DNA from: JBFJKD01 sp041600415 | GTDB taxonomy: Bacteria > Pseudomonadota > Gammaproteobacteria > Pseudomonadales > Porticoccaceae | Assembly: GCA_041600415.1 (NCBI GenBank) | Contig: JBFIKF010000002.1 | Coordinates: 248,001-312,000, forward strand | Length of the DNA stretch: 64,000 nt | Reading direction: 5' to 3' | Part shown: positions 1 to 7,066 of the stretch, in pieces | How positions within the stretch are numbered: the first letter of the stretch is position 1 | How the letters are laid out: every line of letters begins with the position of its first letter | The notes under the pieces: model-generated | What the model saw: only the letters and a program-made list of their open reading frames with translations | Database searches by the model: none | Told to the model about the DNA's origin: nothing | Made by a program: the position numbers and the translations under genes

Positions 1-78
1 ACGCCTGCACAAACGCAAAACCAGTTTGAGCGGTATTTGGCGCAGCTGCCTTGTTCACTGCAGTTTGCGTGGCGCTAG
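1..78 (+). CDS. C-terminal end of a truncated gene, product unknown
   Basis: A reading frame is open from the window edge and closes with TAG at 76-78, giving 25 residues that end QFERYLAQLPCSLQFAWR. The composition looks like a normal protein C-terminus and nothing else explains this stretch, but it is too short to recognise a family. The region from 79 to 213 lies between this stop and the stop of the convergent diguanylate cyclase gene, and I see no further gene in it. Confidence 0.35.
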   Translation, partial: TPAQTQNQFERYLAQLPCSLQFAWR

Positions 79-213
79 ACATAATTGTCACCTGTACCAC
101 TGGAGCCTGATAATTCAAATTGTCGGGTAATATTGCGTTGACCAGCGACATTTTTAACGCTATTCGTCATTACCTGTTATCGACACCATTCGTAAAAGCT
201 GAACCCCAAAAAC

Positions 214-1578
214 CTAGCCATCCAGATGGCACAGTATTTTGTTGCGACCACTTTGCTTGCACCTGAGCAACTGATCATCCGCTCGTTTGTACAGCGTCTC
301 CGCGGTATCGTCCCGCTGAAAATCTGTAAACCCGATCGAAATACTCACGCCGACTCTTTTTCCCTGGTAACCAAAACGGTAATTTTCGATACTTTTGCGC
401 AGATTCTCGAGGGAAGTCCGCGCCTGCCGGGCGTCGCTGTCAACCATCACGATGGCGAATTCTTCGCCACCGATTCGGCCAAAAAAATCCGTGCTGCGAG
501 TTTGCTGCTTAATTTTGCTGGTAACCGCCTTTAACACCGTGTCGCCCACCGGATGTCCGTAATCGTCATTGATACGTTTAAAATGATCGATATCCACAAT
601 CGCCAGGGTCCGCGGTCGCGCTTTATTCCGCCATATCAATAGCTCCTCACCAATGCGTTCATCGTAAGCGCGTCGATTGGGAACCCGGGTCAAACTGTCT
701 AACCCCACTTCGGCCTGTGCTTTTTCCATCGCCACGCGCATCTCGCTGGCCTGGGTTTCAAGTGCCCCCACCTTGTTCCGTAATGTCTCTGCAACTGCCT
801 GGGCTTGCTGCGCGCGCGCGCTTTCTGCCTGCACAAAACTTGAAACGCTGTGATCAATGCTGTTCAGTCGGCTTTCAATGGCCTGTTGTAACGTACCCAG
901 GTCGTCGGCCGCTGCCACTGAAGCTCGCATATGTTTGACTTCGTGATCGACAGCGTCGCTGAAATGACCCCGCTGTCGAGCGCTTTCCTGACGCAAGTTA
1001 TCACCTTCCAGCAAGAACACCGTCAATCCATCCAGACGGGCAACAATATTTTCAAGAAACCCCGAGAGCTCTCTTAGCTGATCGTCTCGATCATCCATAA
1101 GGAGCAGAATTCCAGTGCGAATACCCGCGCTGGCACCCAGCAATTGGTCTGCATTGTCGGCTTCGTCTATCGCCCGCCGCAAACTTTCCTGATCGAGATG
1201 TCTATCCAGTTCCGCGGGTAATTGCTTGAGCAAGTGGGACAGCACCTGCCTGGCCGGTTCCAGCAGGTCCGCCACTGGCCCGGTCACACCCTCATCATTT
1301 AGCGGTGAACTATCGCTGCTACCAACGATTACAGCGGTTGGGACCGCACCGAGTAGCTCATTGATATAAGACAATTTTTTAACCGGTAGCTGATCCTCTT
1401 CCAGACGCACCGGCAACAAACGGATCGCTTCACCCAGTTCTTTGGAGATATCGCGAAAATTAGCCAGAATCGCCGTCGTTTGTCCGTACAATGCATTAGC
1501 AGTGTCCCGCGACTGCTGCTGTAACTGATCAAATTCGCCCAATAACTGGCGATATTTAGCCTTGTAGTCCTCAGACAT
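214..1578 (-). CDS. Diguanylate cyclase (GGDEF domain) with helical N-terminal region
   Basis: This 454-residue protein should make cyclic di-GMP from two GTP. The C-terminal GGDEF domain covers about residues 290-450 and carries an intact GGEEF active-site loop at 370-374, so activity is expected. An RxxD inhibitory site (R361, D364) stands five residues before it, the standard position for product feedback inhibition. Residues 1-190 resemble no named sensor domain I know and residues about 190-290 look like a coiled coil, which often drives GGDEF dimerisation. There is no signal peptide or membrane segment, so it is probably cytoplasmic. No EAL domain follows. The gene stands alone, with the esterase gene upstream on the same strand after about 95 bp. 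The input signal cannot be told from sequence. Confidence 0.88.
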   Translation of the reverse strand: MSEDYKAKYRQLLGEFDQLQQQSRDTANALYGQTTAILANFRDISKELGEAIRLLPVRLEEDQLPVKKLSYINELLGAVPTAVIVGSSDSSPLNDEGVTGPVADLLEPARQVLSHLLKQLPAELDRHLDQESLRRAIDEADNADQLLGASAGIRTGILLLMDDRDDQLRELSGFLENIVARLDGLTVFLLEGDNLRQESARQRGHFSDAVDHEVKHMRASVAAADDLGTLQQAIESRLNSIDHSVSSFVQAESARAQQAQAVAETLRNKVGALETQASEMRVAMEKAQAEVGLDSLTRVPNRRAYDERIGEELLIWRNKARPRTLAIVDIDHFKRINDDYGHPVGDTVLKAVTSKIKQQTRSTDFFGRIGGEEFAIVMVDSDARQARTSLENLRKSIENYRFGYQGKRVGVSISIGFTDFQRDDTAETLYKRADDQLLRCKQSGRNKILCHLDG

Positions 1579-1672
1579 GGGTCATTTCCGCGTCGGATGT
1601 CAACAGTCGTGCGCCGCCGGCCCGGCCAGTCGGCCGCGCACAGCGCCAGCGGCAAAACCTTTTCAGGTCTGC

Positions 1673-2560
1673 TTACGGGTTATCGACCACTTCTCGGAAA
1701 AACTTAACGGGGTCGTGCTCGGAACCGGGCCAATGGGCATGATTGCCCTCGGCCTGGCAAAACAGCGTACGTGCACCCTGGGCGCACCCGGTATATTCAA
1801 CACAACCGCTAAACTGGCTGGGGCGAGTCTGCGTGGAACACTGATTGCACTCGGCCCACCATTGCGCGACTCCAGCGCCGTAATCGCGGAAATGATTGTC
1901 CCCCCGGTTATGCATCAACATGACCGGCAGCGGCGCGGGGCACGCATATTTATCCATGTCGACCTTGCGCATACCCATGGCGCTGGGGGCAATCGCCGCG
2001 GGTCGCGTGGGCAAACCCGGCATCACCGCCAGTGCATTGGACACCGTGCCACCATCAGAGTGACCAGTGTAAAACACGGCCTGATGGTTGATGCACCAAC
2101 GCCGAGCCACCAACGCCGGGACCTCAGCCATCGCCCTCAGCACTTTGATGCCGAGGGGAACGCTACCCACGTGCACGACAACAAAACCCCTGGTCGTCGC
2201 CGATTGGGTCAAGCCGGTGAAGCGTTCGGAAAGAGATTGATTAAAGCCGGAGGGCGCCCAGACCACCAGTAAGGGATGTCGAAAATCCACGCGGTAGTTA
2301 CCGGGCGTCGTAACATTGAAACGAATACCCGCGTCGCTCTCCATGGCTTCGTGATCAGCCACCCCGCCGAGCAACGTTGCGCAGGAAGGCGCCGAACCCT
2401 GTGGATAAGCATATACCCCGGCTAGCAAATATTCTCCGCTATAGGTGTAGGTGCGGTATAAATAAATCAACGCCGCTACGATAGCGACCAACAAAACGAT
2501 ATAGGTCATTTTTACCGCAGACATACCACGTGCCAGAACTCTCGCAGCTATTTTTGTCAC
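1673..2560 (-). CDS. Membrane-anchored alpha/beta hydrolase, LpqC/PHB-depolymerase-like esterase
   Basis: The 295-residue product begins with a basic stretch and a hydrophobic segment (about residues 18-36), a signal anchor or uncleaved signal, so the enzyme faces the periplasm. The serine hydrolase elbow GHSDGG places the nucleophile at S168, and the C-terminal EGNHAHWPG supplies the likely catalytic histidine (H274 or H276); D221 in the RGDNH stretch may be the acid. The pattern matches the feruloyl esterase / polyhydroxybutyrate depolymerase-like (LpqC) family. Several Cys pairs in the second half (C236-C268) fit disulfides outside the cytoplasm. The listed start is GTG; ATG codons at 2524 and 2509 are alternatives that still include the anchor. 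The substrate is unknown. Confidence 0.7.
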   Translation of the reverse strand: MTKIAARVLARGMSAVKMTYIVLLVAIVAALIYLYRTYTYSGEYLLAGVYAYPQGSAPSCATLLGGVADHEAMESDAGIRFNVTTPGNYRVDFRHPLLVVWAPSGFNQSLSERFTGLTQSATTRGFVVVHVGSVPLGIKVLRAMAEVPALVARRWCINHQAVFYTGHSDGGTVSNALAVMPGLPTRPAAIAPSAMGMRKVDMDKYACPAPLPVMLMHNRGDNHFRDYGAGVAQWWAECNQCSTQTRPSQFSGCVEYTGCAQGARTLFCQAEGNHAHWPGSEHDPVKFFREVVDNP

Positions 2561-2623
2561 AGGGTGTCCCCCCCGAAGTGCGTACGCAGAATCAGCGCAG
2601 CCCCGTGTGTCGCCGTCTTAGAT

Positions 2624-2642
2624 GCCTGTCCGCCAGACAGGC
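2624..2642. terminator. Short GC-rich hairpin after the yqaA-like gene
   Basis: GCCTGTC and GACAGGC form a 7-bp stem with a five-base loop, 16 bp past the stop of the yqaA-like gene. No clear T-tract follows on the minus strand, so termination is uncertain; it may only be an incidental inverted repeat. Confidence 0.25.
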
Positions 2643-2657
2643 CCAACAATTTGTTAT

Positions 2658-3113
2658 TTAATAAAGCCCCGCCAGGTAAGCCACCATCATATAGCGCGCG
2701 GCTTTGCCCACAAACATGGCCGCCACGGCCACCAGCCAGGGGACCCGCAACCATCCCGCCGCCAGACACAAGCCATCGCCGATCAGCGGCAACCAGGAAA
2801 ATAATAACACCACATAGCCCCACTGTTCCGCCCAGGCCAGCGCCCGGGCTTGTGGTCGCTTTATACGCCCGCTTTTCAGCAACCCCAGCGCCAGGCCGTA
2901 GCCAATCAGGTAGGTCGACAATCCACCCAGCGTATTGGCCACGCTGGCTACAACCAACAGTGACGCGGGTGCAATCTGACCGTCCCGCAGCAACAGTAGC
3001 AACACTACTTCGGAGCTGCCCGGCAATAAGGTCGACGACAGGAAAGCCGACAATGCAAGGCCGCCCAAGCCTACCCCATCACTGACAACCCATTCCCCAA
3101 ACAAAGCGTTCAT
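2658..3113 (-). CDS. yqaA: YqaA family inner-membrane protein (DedA/VTT-like)
   Basis: The 151-residue product is strongly hydrophobic, with about four membrane segments and a conserved-looking stretch of small residues, glycines and prolines (SAFLSSTLLPGSSEV near residues 20-35) typical of the YqaA branch of DedA/SNARE-associated proteins. Related DedA proteins work in lipid flipping and membrane homeostasis; the role of YqaA itself is not settled. The ATG at 3113-3111 is chosen because it overlaps the stop of the thioinosine phosphorylase gene by one base (TGATG), which implies translational coupling. A longer frame upstream lies inside the phosphorylase gene and is not credible. Confidence 0.8.
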   Translation of the reverse strand: MNALFGEWVVSDGVGLGGLALSAFLSSTLLPGSSEVVLLLLLRDGQIAPASLLVVASVANTLGGLSTYLIGYGLALGLLKSGRIKRPQARALAWAEQWGYVVLLFSWLPLIGDGLCLAAGWLRVPWLVAVAAMFVGKAARYMMVAYLAGLY

Positions 3114-3877
3114 CAGCGAGCTTGTCGTGTTAACACAACGCAGGCCGCGGACAGCAGGGCAATCGCCCGCGGCATCTGCGCGCTCATCACTGCGTCGATG
3201 TCCGCCAAGGTAATTTCGCCATCTCCCAAACCGGCCGCGGCATTGACAATCAGACACAGACTCACATAGGGCAGTTGTTTTTCCCGCGCCAGCGCGGCCT
3301 CGGGCATACCGGTCATACCGACCAGATCACAACCGTCCCGCGCCAGGCGGGTTATTTCCCCCGCACTTTCCAGCCGTGGTCCCTGGGTTGCGCCGTACAC
3401 CCCACTGGTGTGTAACTGACAATTACTATCCTGTGCGGTATTAATCAGCAATTCGCGCAGGTAGCGATCGTAGGGATCCGTAAAATCCACATGTAACAAC
3501 GGTACCTCATCGGAATCGGCAAAGGTGTGATCCCTGCCCCAGGTATAATCGATGATTTGATCGGGCAGCACCAGATCACCTGGCTTATAGCGTTGATTGA
3601 TTCCGCCGACGGCATTGAATGCGACAAGGTGAGTGGCCCCCAAGGCCTGCAGGGCAGCGATGTTGGCGCGATAATTAATGCGGTGGGGAGGAATTACGTG
3701 GCCTGCGCCATGGCGCGACAGAAATAAAATATCTGCGCCCTCGATCCGCCCCCTCAGCACGGCGGTCGAAGGGCTGCCCCACTGCGTTCTGATGTCATGG
3801 CGCTCAATAATTTTCAATTTCGGTAAATTTTCCAGGCCGGAGCCACCAATAATTGCCGGAAGAACGCCTGCTGTCAT
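3113..3877 (-). CDS. S-methyl-5'-thioinosine phosphorylase (MTAP family)
   Basis: The 254-residue protein belongs to the MTAP/PNP-like nucleoside phosphorylases and should split S-methyl-5'-thioinosine with phosphate into hypoxanthine and 5-methylthioribose-1-phosphate, salvaging the methylthioadenosine left by polyamine and acyl-homoserine-lactone synthesis. Visible motifs are GGSGL at the N-terminus (phosphate site), LSRHG, NYRAN, FNAVGGI, TQGPRLE and GMTGMPEAALARE. The overall pattern is close to the Pseudomonas aeruginosa PA3004 enzyme, which prefers thioinosine over thioadenosine. The start MTAGVLPAIIGG at 3877 leaves the usual few residues before GGSG; the longer frame from 3916 adds nonconserved sequence. 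It sits near nagZ and lexA as PA3004 does. A strict MTA phosphorylase cannot be fully excluded. Confidence 0.85.
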   Translation of the reverse strand: MTAGVLPAIIGGSGLENLPKLKIIERHDIRTQWGSPSTAVLRGRIEGADILFLSRHGAGHVIPPHRINYRANIAALQALGATHLVAFNAVGGINQRYKPGDLVLPDQIIDYTWGRDHTFADSDEVPLLHVDFTDPYDRYLRELLINTAQDSNCQLHTSGVYGATQGPRLESAGEITRLARDGCDLVGMTGMPEAALAREKQLPYVSLCLIVNAAAGLGDGEITLADIDAVMSAQMPRAIALLSAACVVLTRQAR

Positions 3878-4021
3878 GCACACCTCGAAAAGTAATCGCG
3901 CCAGAACAGACGCCAACGGTACCAGCCTCCACCGGCATTACCGCAAATATTACCACCGTTGCCACTTCGCTTCTGTACATGGCAAGGCGCCGTATGCCCG
4001 TTGCAAATTCCTGCACCGGGT

Positions 4022-4042
4022 CTAGAATAGGGCTAATTCTAG
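4022..4042. promoter_or_regulatory. Perfect inverted repeat upstream of the copper efflux operon
   Basis: CTAGAAT, seven bases, then ATTCTAG: a perfect 7-bp inverted repeat ending 17 bp before the first gene of the Cus-type operon and within the divergent spacer facing the thioinosine phosphorylase gene. It could be an operator or an mRNA leader hairpin. It does not match the CueR-type operator that I know, and no regulator gene is adjacent, so the assignment is only positional. Confidence 0.4.
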
Positions 4043-4059
4043 CCTCCCAGTGACTACCC

Positions 4060-4413
4060 ATGCTACGCGAGCTGGTGTTAATCGCATTGTTTACTGCCCT
4101 GCCCGTATACGGGCTCGCGGCGGTGGTATCGCCCGAGCGGTGCCCAGACGGCGATGGCAGCATGCACATGGTGTCTCATGCAGAAGCCCTGGCAACTCCC
4201 TGCGATGAGCCTGCGGAAACATTTCAGATCGAGAACGACAGTCATCTCTGTAAAGACGGCCTGAAATGCCAGAGTCGCGTGCTATCTGAGCCTGCCGTAC
4301 CGATCCTGATGCAGTCAGTCCCGTTCACCGCTGATCGCCTCGATAACCTCCATCACCCCATTCTGCTGCGCCGCCCACTTAACGCGGTGTGGCGCCCTCC
4401 CCGCTCCATCTGA
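4060..4413 (+). CDS. Small exported Cys/His/Met-containing protein heading the Cus operon
   Basis: This 117-residue protein starts with a clear signal peptide (hydrophobic core about residues 4-20, probable cut after GLAA), so the mature form of about 97 residues is periplasmic. It holds four cysteines in the mature part (in ERC, TPC, HLC and LKC contexts) and an MHMVSH cluster, residues suited to binding Cu(I) or Ag(I) or to forming disulfides. It is not CusF-like: there is no recognisable OB-fold CusF pattern. It is separated by 71 bp from the TolC-like gene and most likely shares its transcript. I do not recognise the family; small uncharacterised proteins are often found in this position before TolC/CusBA genes. 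A role as metal sensor, chaperone or accessory factor is an inference from position and composition. Confidence 0.7.
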   Translation: MLRELVLIALFTALPVYGLAAVVSPERCPDGDGSMHMVSHAEALATPCDEPAETFQIENDSHLCKDGLKCQSRVLSEPAVPILMQSVPFTADRLDNLHHPILLRRPLNAVWRPPRSI

Positions 4414-4484
4414 GTACTGCGACGCAATCGCCCTCCGGTTATCCCGGTGGGTATGTCCTGCACTCTACGTAGACGGAGTTTCCC

Positions 4485-5756
4485 ATGAACCGTGCAATCA
4501 CCTTAGCCAGGTTGTGGCTATTGTTCACATTGCTTGCCCTGACTTTCCAGACAGCAGCCGCCACCACCGACTTCACTGAAAAACCAGTGCTAAGTTTCGC
4601 ATCGGCGTTACGGCTGGCAGAGCAAAACGCACCTCTCCTCAGGGCGCGCACGGCCGCAGTAAGCGCCGCGAACTTTGGCCGCCAGCCAGCTGCCGCTCTG
4701 CCTGATCCCCAACTGGTGTTAGGCGCCAGTAATGTTCCAGCAACTGGTTCCGAGCGCGGCCGCCTGGATGACGACCTCATGACCATGCAACGTATCGGCA
4801 TCATGCAAGCTGTGCCCAGTCAGGCTAAACGCCAGGCACGGGTAGCGCTGGCCAGGGCGCAGGTGAACGAGGCCGAAGGTGAATTGGCCGTAGAACGCGC
4901 CAACGTCCTGCGCGAAACTGCGGCAGCGTGGCTCGATCATTATTATCTGGAACGTCGACTACCGTTGTTCGACGAGCTGGAACGGGAACTGACATTACTG
5001 ACTAACGTCAGTCAGGCTCAGCTCGCCGCTGGTACCGGCAGCGCGATTGAAGCGCTCAATGCTGCCGAGCAAGCCGCTGCCCTCGCCGACTGGCGGGACG
5101 ACACACAGCGCAAAATCAGCGCCGCACAGGCGCGTCTGCAAAGTTTAATCGGCGACCAGGCATTCCTGCCGTTGGCCGGCACCGCGCCGGCTCTCAGTAT
5201 CGAACCGTCGCAATTGCGCGCACATCTGCACCACCACCCGGAGCTCGCGTTGTACGAGCCATTGACGGAGCTGGCAAAAGCCCGCGTGCTAAAAGCCGAA
5301 GCGGAGAAACATTCGGACTGGAGCCTCGGCGTTGACTACCAGCACCGCGCCGCCCCCTACGACGATATGGTTTCCATGGAAGTACGCATTGCTCTGCCGT
5401 TATTCCCCGGCACTCGACAAAATCCGCGCATTGCTGCGGCGCGCCAACGCCTCGAGGCACTGCTTAGCGAACGGGCAGCGATGTTGCGCAATCACGACGC
5501 GGCGCTGGCGAGCGATCTGGCAGCCCATCAGTCCCTGGTCCGCCAACTGGAACGTATTACCCAGAACTGGTTACCCCTGGCGCAACAAACTCTGGCCCTC
5601 GCCACCACCGGTTATCAAACAGGTCAGCAGCAGCTCAGCGATACGCTCAGTGCTCGCCGCAACCTGATCAATGTACGTCTTCGGGAAATTGACCTGCAGC
5701 ATCAACGAGCGGTTCTCGCTGCCAACCTGATTTACGCATACGGAGCACCACAGTAA
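4485..5756 (+). CDS. cusC: TolC family outer-membrane channel of the Cu/Ag efflux system (CusC-like)
   Basis: The 423-residue protein has a signal peptide (about residues 1-26) and the long alternating alpha-helical repeats rich in Ala, Gln, Leu and Arg typical of the TolC/OEP family, present in two copies. It should form the trimeric outer-membrane duct through which the RND pump ejects metal. No lipobox Cys is seen after the signal, unlike CusC of E. coli. A good ribosome site (GGAG) precedes the ATG. Its stop codon overlaps the start of the adaptor gene by one base (TAATG). The metal specificity is assigned from the pump, not from this protein; the symbol follows the operon. Confidence 0.85.
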   Translation: MNRAITLARLWLLFTLLALTFQTAAATTDFTEKPVLSFASALRLAEQNAPLLRARTAAVSAANFGRQPAAALPDPQLVLGASNVPATGSERGRLDDDLMTMQRIGIMQAVPSQAKRQARVALARAQVNEAEGELAVERANVLRETAAAWLDHYYLERRLPLFDELERELTLLTNVSQAQLAAGTGSAIEALNAAEQAAALADWRDDTQRKISAAQARLQSLIGDQAFLPLAGTAPALSIEPSQLRAHLHHHPELALYEPLTELAKARVLKAEAEKHSDWSLGVDYQHRAAPYDDMVSMEVRIALPLFPGTRQNPRIAAARQRLEALLSERAAMLRNHDAALASDLAAHQSLVRQLERITQNWLPLAQQTLALATTGYQTGQQQLSDTLSARRNLINVRLREIDLQHQRAVLAANLIYAYGAPQ

Positions 5757-7066
5757 TGAATACTGACTCAGAGAAAAAGACATGGGCATGGATTACGTTG
5801 TCGCTTATTGTCCTCGCGCTAACGGGTGCAACCGGCTACTGGTTTGGTGTCCACAGTGTAGCGCCACCCTCTACAACCGATGAGCAAAGTAGCGAAACCC
5901 TGGAGAGTGGTAGAGAGGTGCTCTACTGGTACGACCCCATGGTGCCTCAGCAACATTTCGATCAGCCCGGAAAGTCGCCTTTTATGGATATGGAGTTGAT
6001 ACCCCGCTATGCCGAGCCCGCGGACAAAGGTTCCTCACCCGGAATTCGTATCGACCCGCGTATCGTCCAGAACCTCGGCATAGCAGTCGCGTCGGTTAGC
6101 TACGGCCAGCCGGAACTGTCCGTTTTGGCAGTGGCCAAAATCGCCTACAACGAACGGGATTCAGCCATAGTGCAGGCGCGCACCGATGGCTTTGTCGAGC
6201 AGGTATACCACCTGGCGCCCGGGGATATGGTCGCCCGGGGTGCACCGTTGATGGACATTCTGGTACCCACCTGGGCCGGTGCGCAAAAGGAATTTTTGAC
6301 CATTCTCGCCACGGGAGACAACCACTTGGCGAGCGCCGCCAGGGAGCGTTTGCAACTGTTGGGCATGCCGGACGAGGTAATCAGTAATGTCGAAAAAACT
6401 GGTGTTGCGCACCCCCTGTTTACCCTGACCTCACCATTGACCGGCGCACTGGAAACCCTCGATGCGCGCCCGGGGATGTCGGTGATGAATGGCGCGACAC
6501 TGGCACGCATTAACAGCCTGGAAAACGTCTGGCTGGACGCGGCAGTGGCGCAATCAGAACTCGGTGATATCGCCATCGGCGCCCCCGTGGTAGCGCGTAT
6601 GACGGCTTTTCCGGACGCTGAGATAGGCGGTCAGGTGGTGGATATATTACCGAGCCTGGATAGCGCTAGTCGCACCGCAACAGTACGCGCGCTTTTGCCC
6701 AATCCCCACGGACGACTGCGGCCCGGCCAGTACGCGCAGTTACGGATCGCTGCTACCACGCAGTCTCCACACATACTGGTTCCCACCCAGGCGGTCATAC
6801 GCGGCATCGAGAACAACCGGGTGATAGTGGTTGAAAATGGTTACTTTCGCCCGGTAGCTGTTACGGTGGGCAGGGACTATGGCGAGCAAAGCGCCATTCT
6901 CTCCGGCCTGGAGGAAGGCCAACATATAGTTGTTTCCGGACAATTTTTAATTGATTCGGAAGCGAATCTGAGTGGCGCACTTGCCAATATGGCCGGTCAC
7001 ACCGGGGCAGATACGCCAACGTTTCCAGCAGATAAAATGAACGCGACCGGGGGAGACCAGCCATGA
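5756..7066 (+). CDS. cusB: RND periplasmic adaptor with heavy-metal-binding N-terminus (CusB-like)
   Basis: This 436-residue membrane fusion protein joins the inner-membrane pump to the TolC-like channel. It has one N-terminal membrane anchor (about residues 10-32) and then a heavy-metal-binding segment with the motif YWYDPM...SPFMDMEL. Its methionines M62, M77 and M79 keep exactly the 15- and 17-residue spacing of the metal-binding M49, M64 and M66 of E. coli CusB. Barrel-sandwich and beta-barrel domains follow (about residues 105-400). The gene overlaps its upstream neighbour by one base and the pump gene by four (ATGA), so the three are a coupled operon. Cu(I)/Ag(I) use follows from the conserved methionines. 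Confidence 0.93.
   Translation: MNTDSEKKTWAWITLSLIVLALTGATGYWFGVHSVAPPSTTDEQSSETLESGREVLYWYDPMVPQQHFDQPGKSPFMDMELIPRYAEPADKGSSPGIRIDPRIVQNLGIAVASVSYGQPELSVLAVAKIAYNERDSAIVQARTDGFVEQVYHLAPGDMVARGAPLMDILVPTWAGAQKEFLTILATGDNHLASAARERLQLLGMPDEVISNVEKTGVAHPLFTLTSPLTGALETLDARPGMSVMNGATLARINSLENVWLDAAVAQSELGDIAIGAPVVARMTAFPDAEIGGQVVDILPSLDSASRTATVRALLPNPHGRLRPGQYAQLRIAATTQSPHILVPTQAVIRGIENNRVIVVENGYFRPVAVTVGRDYGEQSAILSGLEEGQHIVVSGQFLIDSEANLSGALANMAGHTGADTPTFPADKMNATGGDQP

Noticed and set aside
1577..2272. A 231-residue plus-strand frame opposite the esterase gene
   Set aside because: Shadow of the real gene on the other strand; low-complexity content rich in Arg and His and no domain.
2624..2642. 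Hairpin after yqaA as a certain terminator
   Set aside because: A clean stem but no T-tract on the minus strand; reported only with low confidence.
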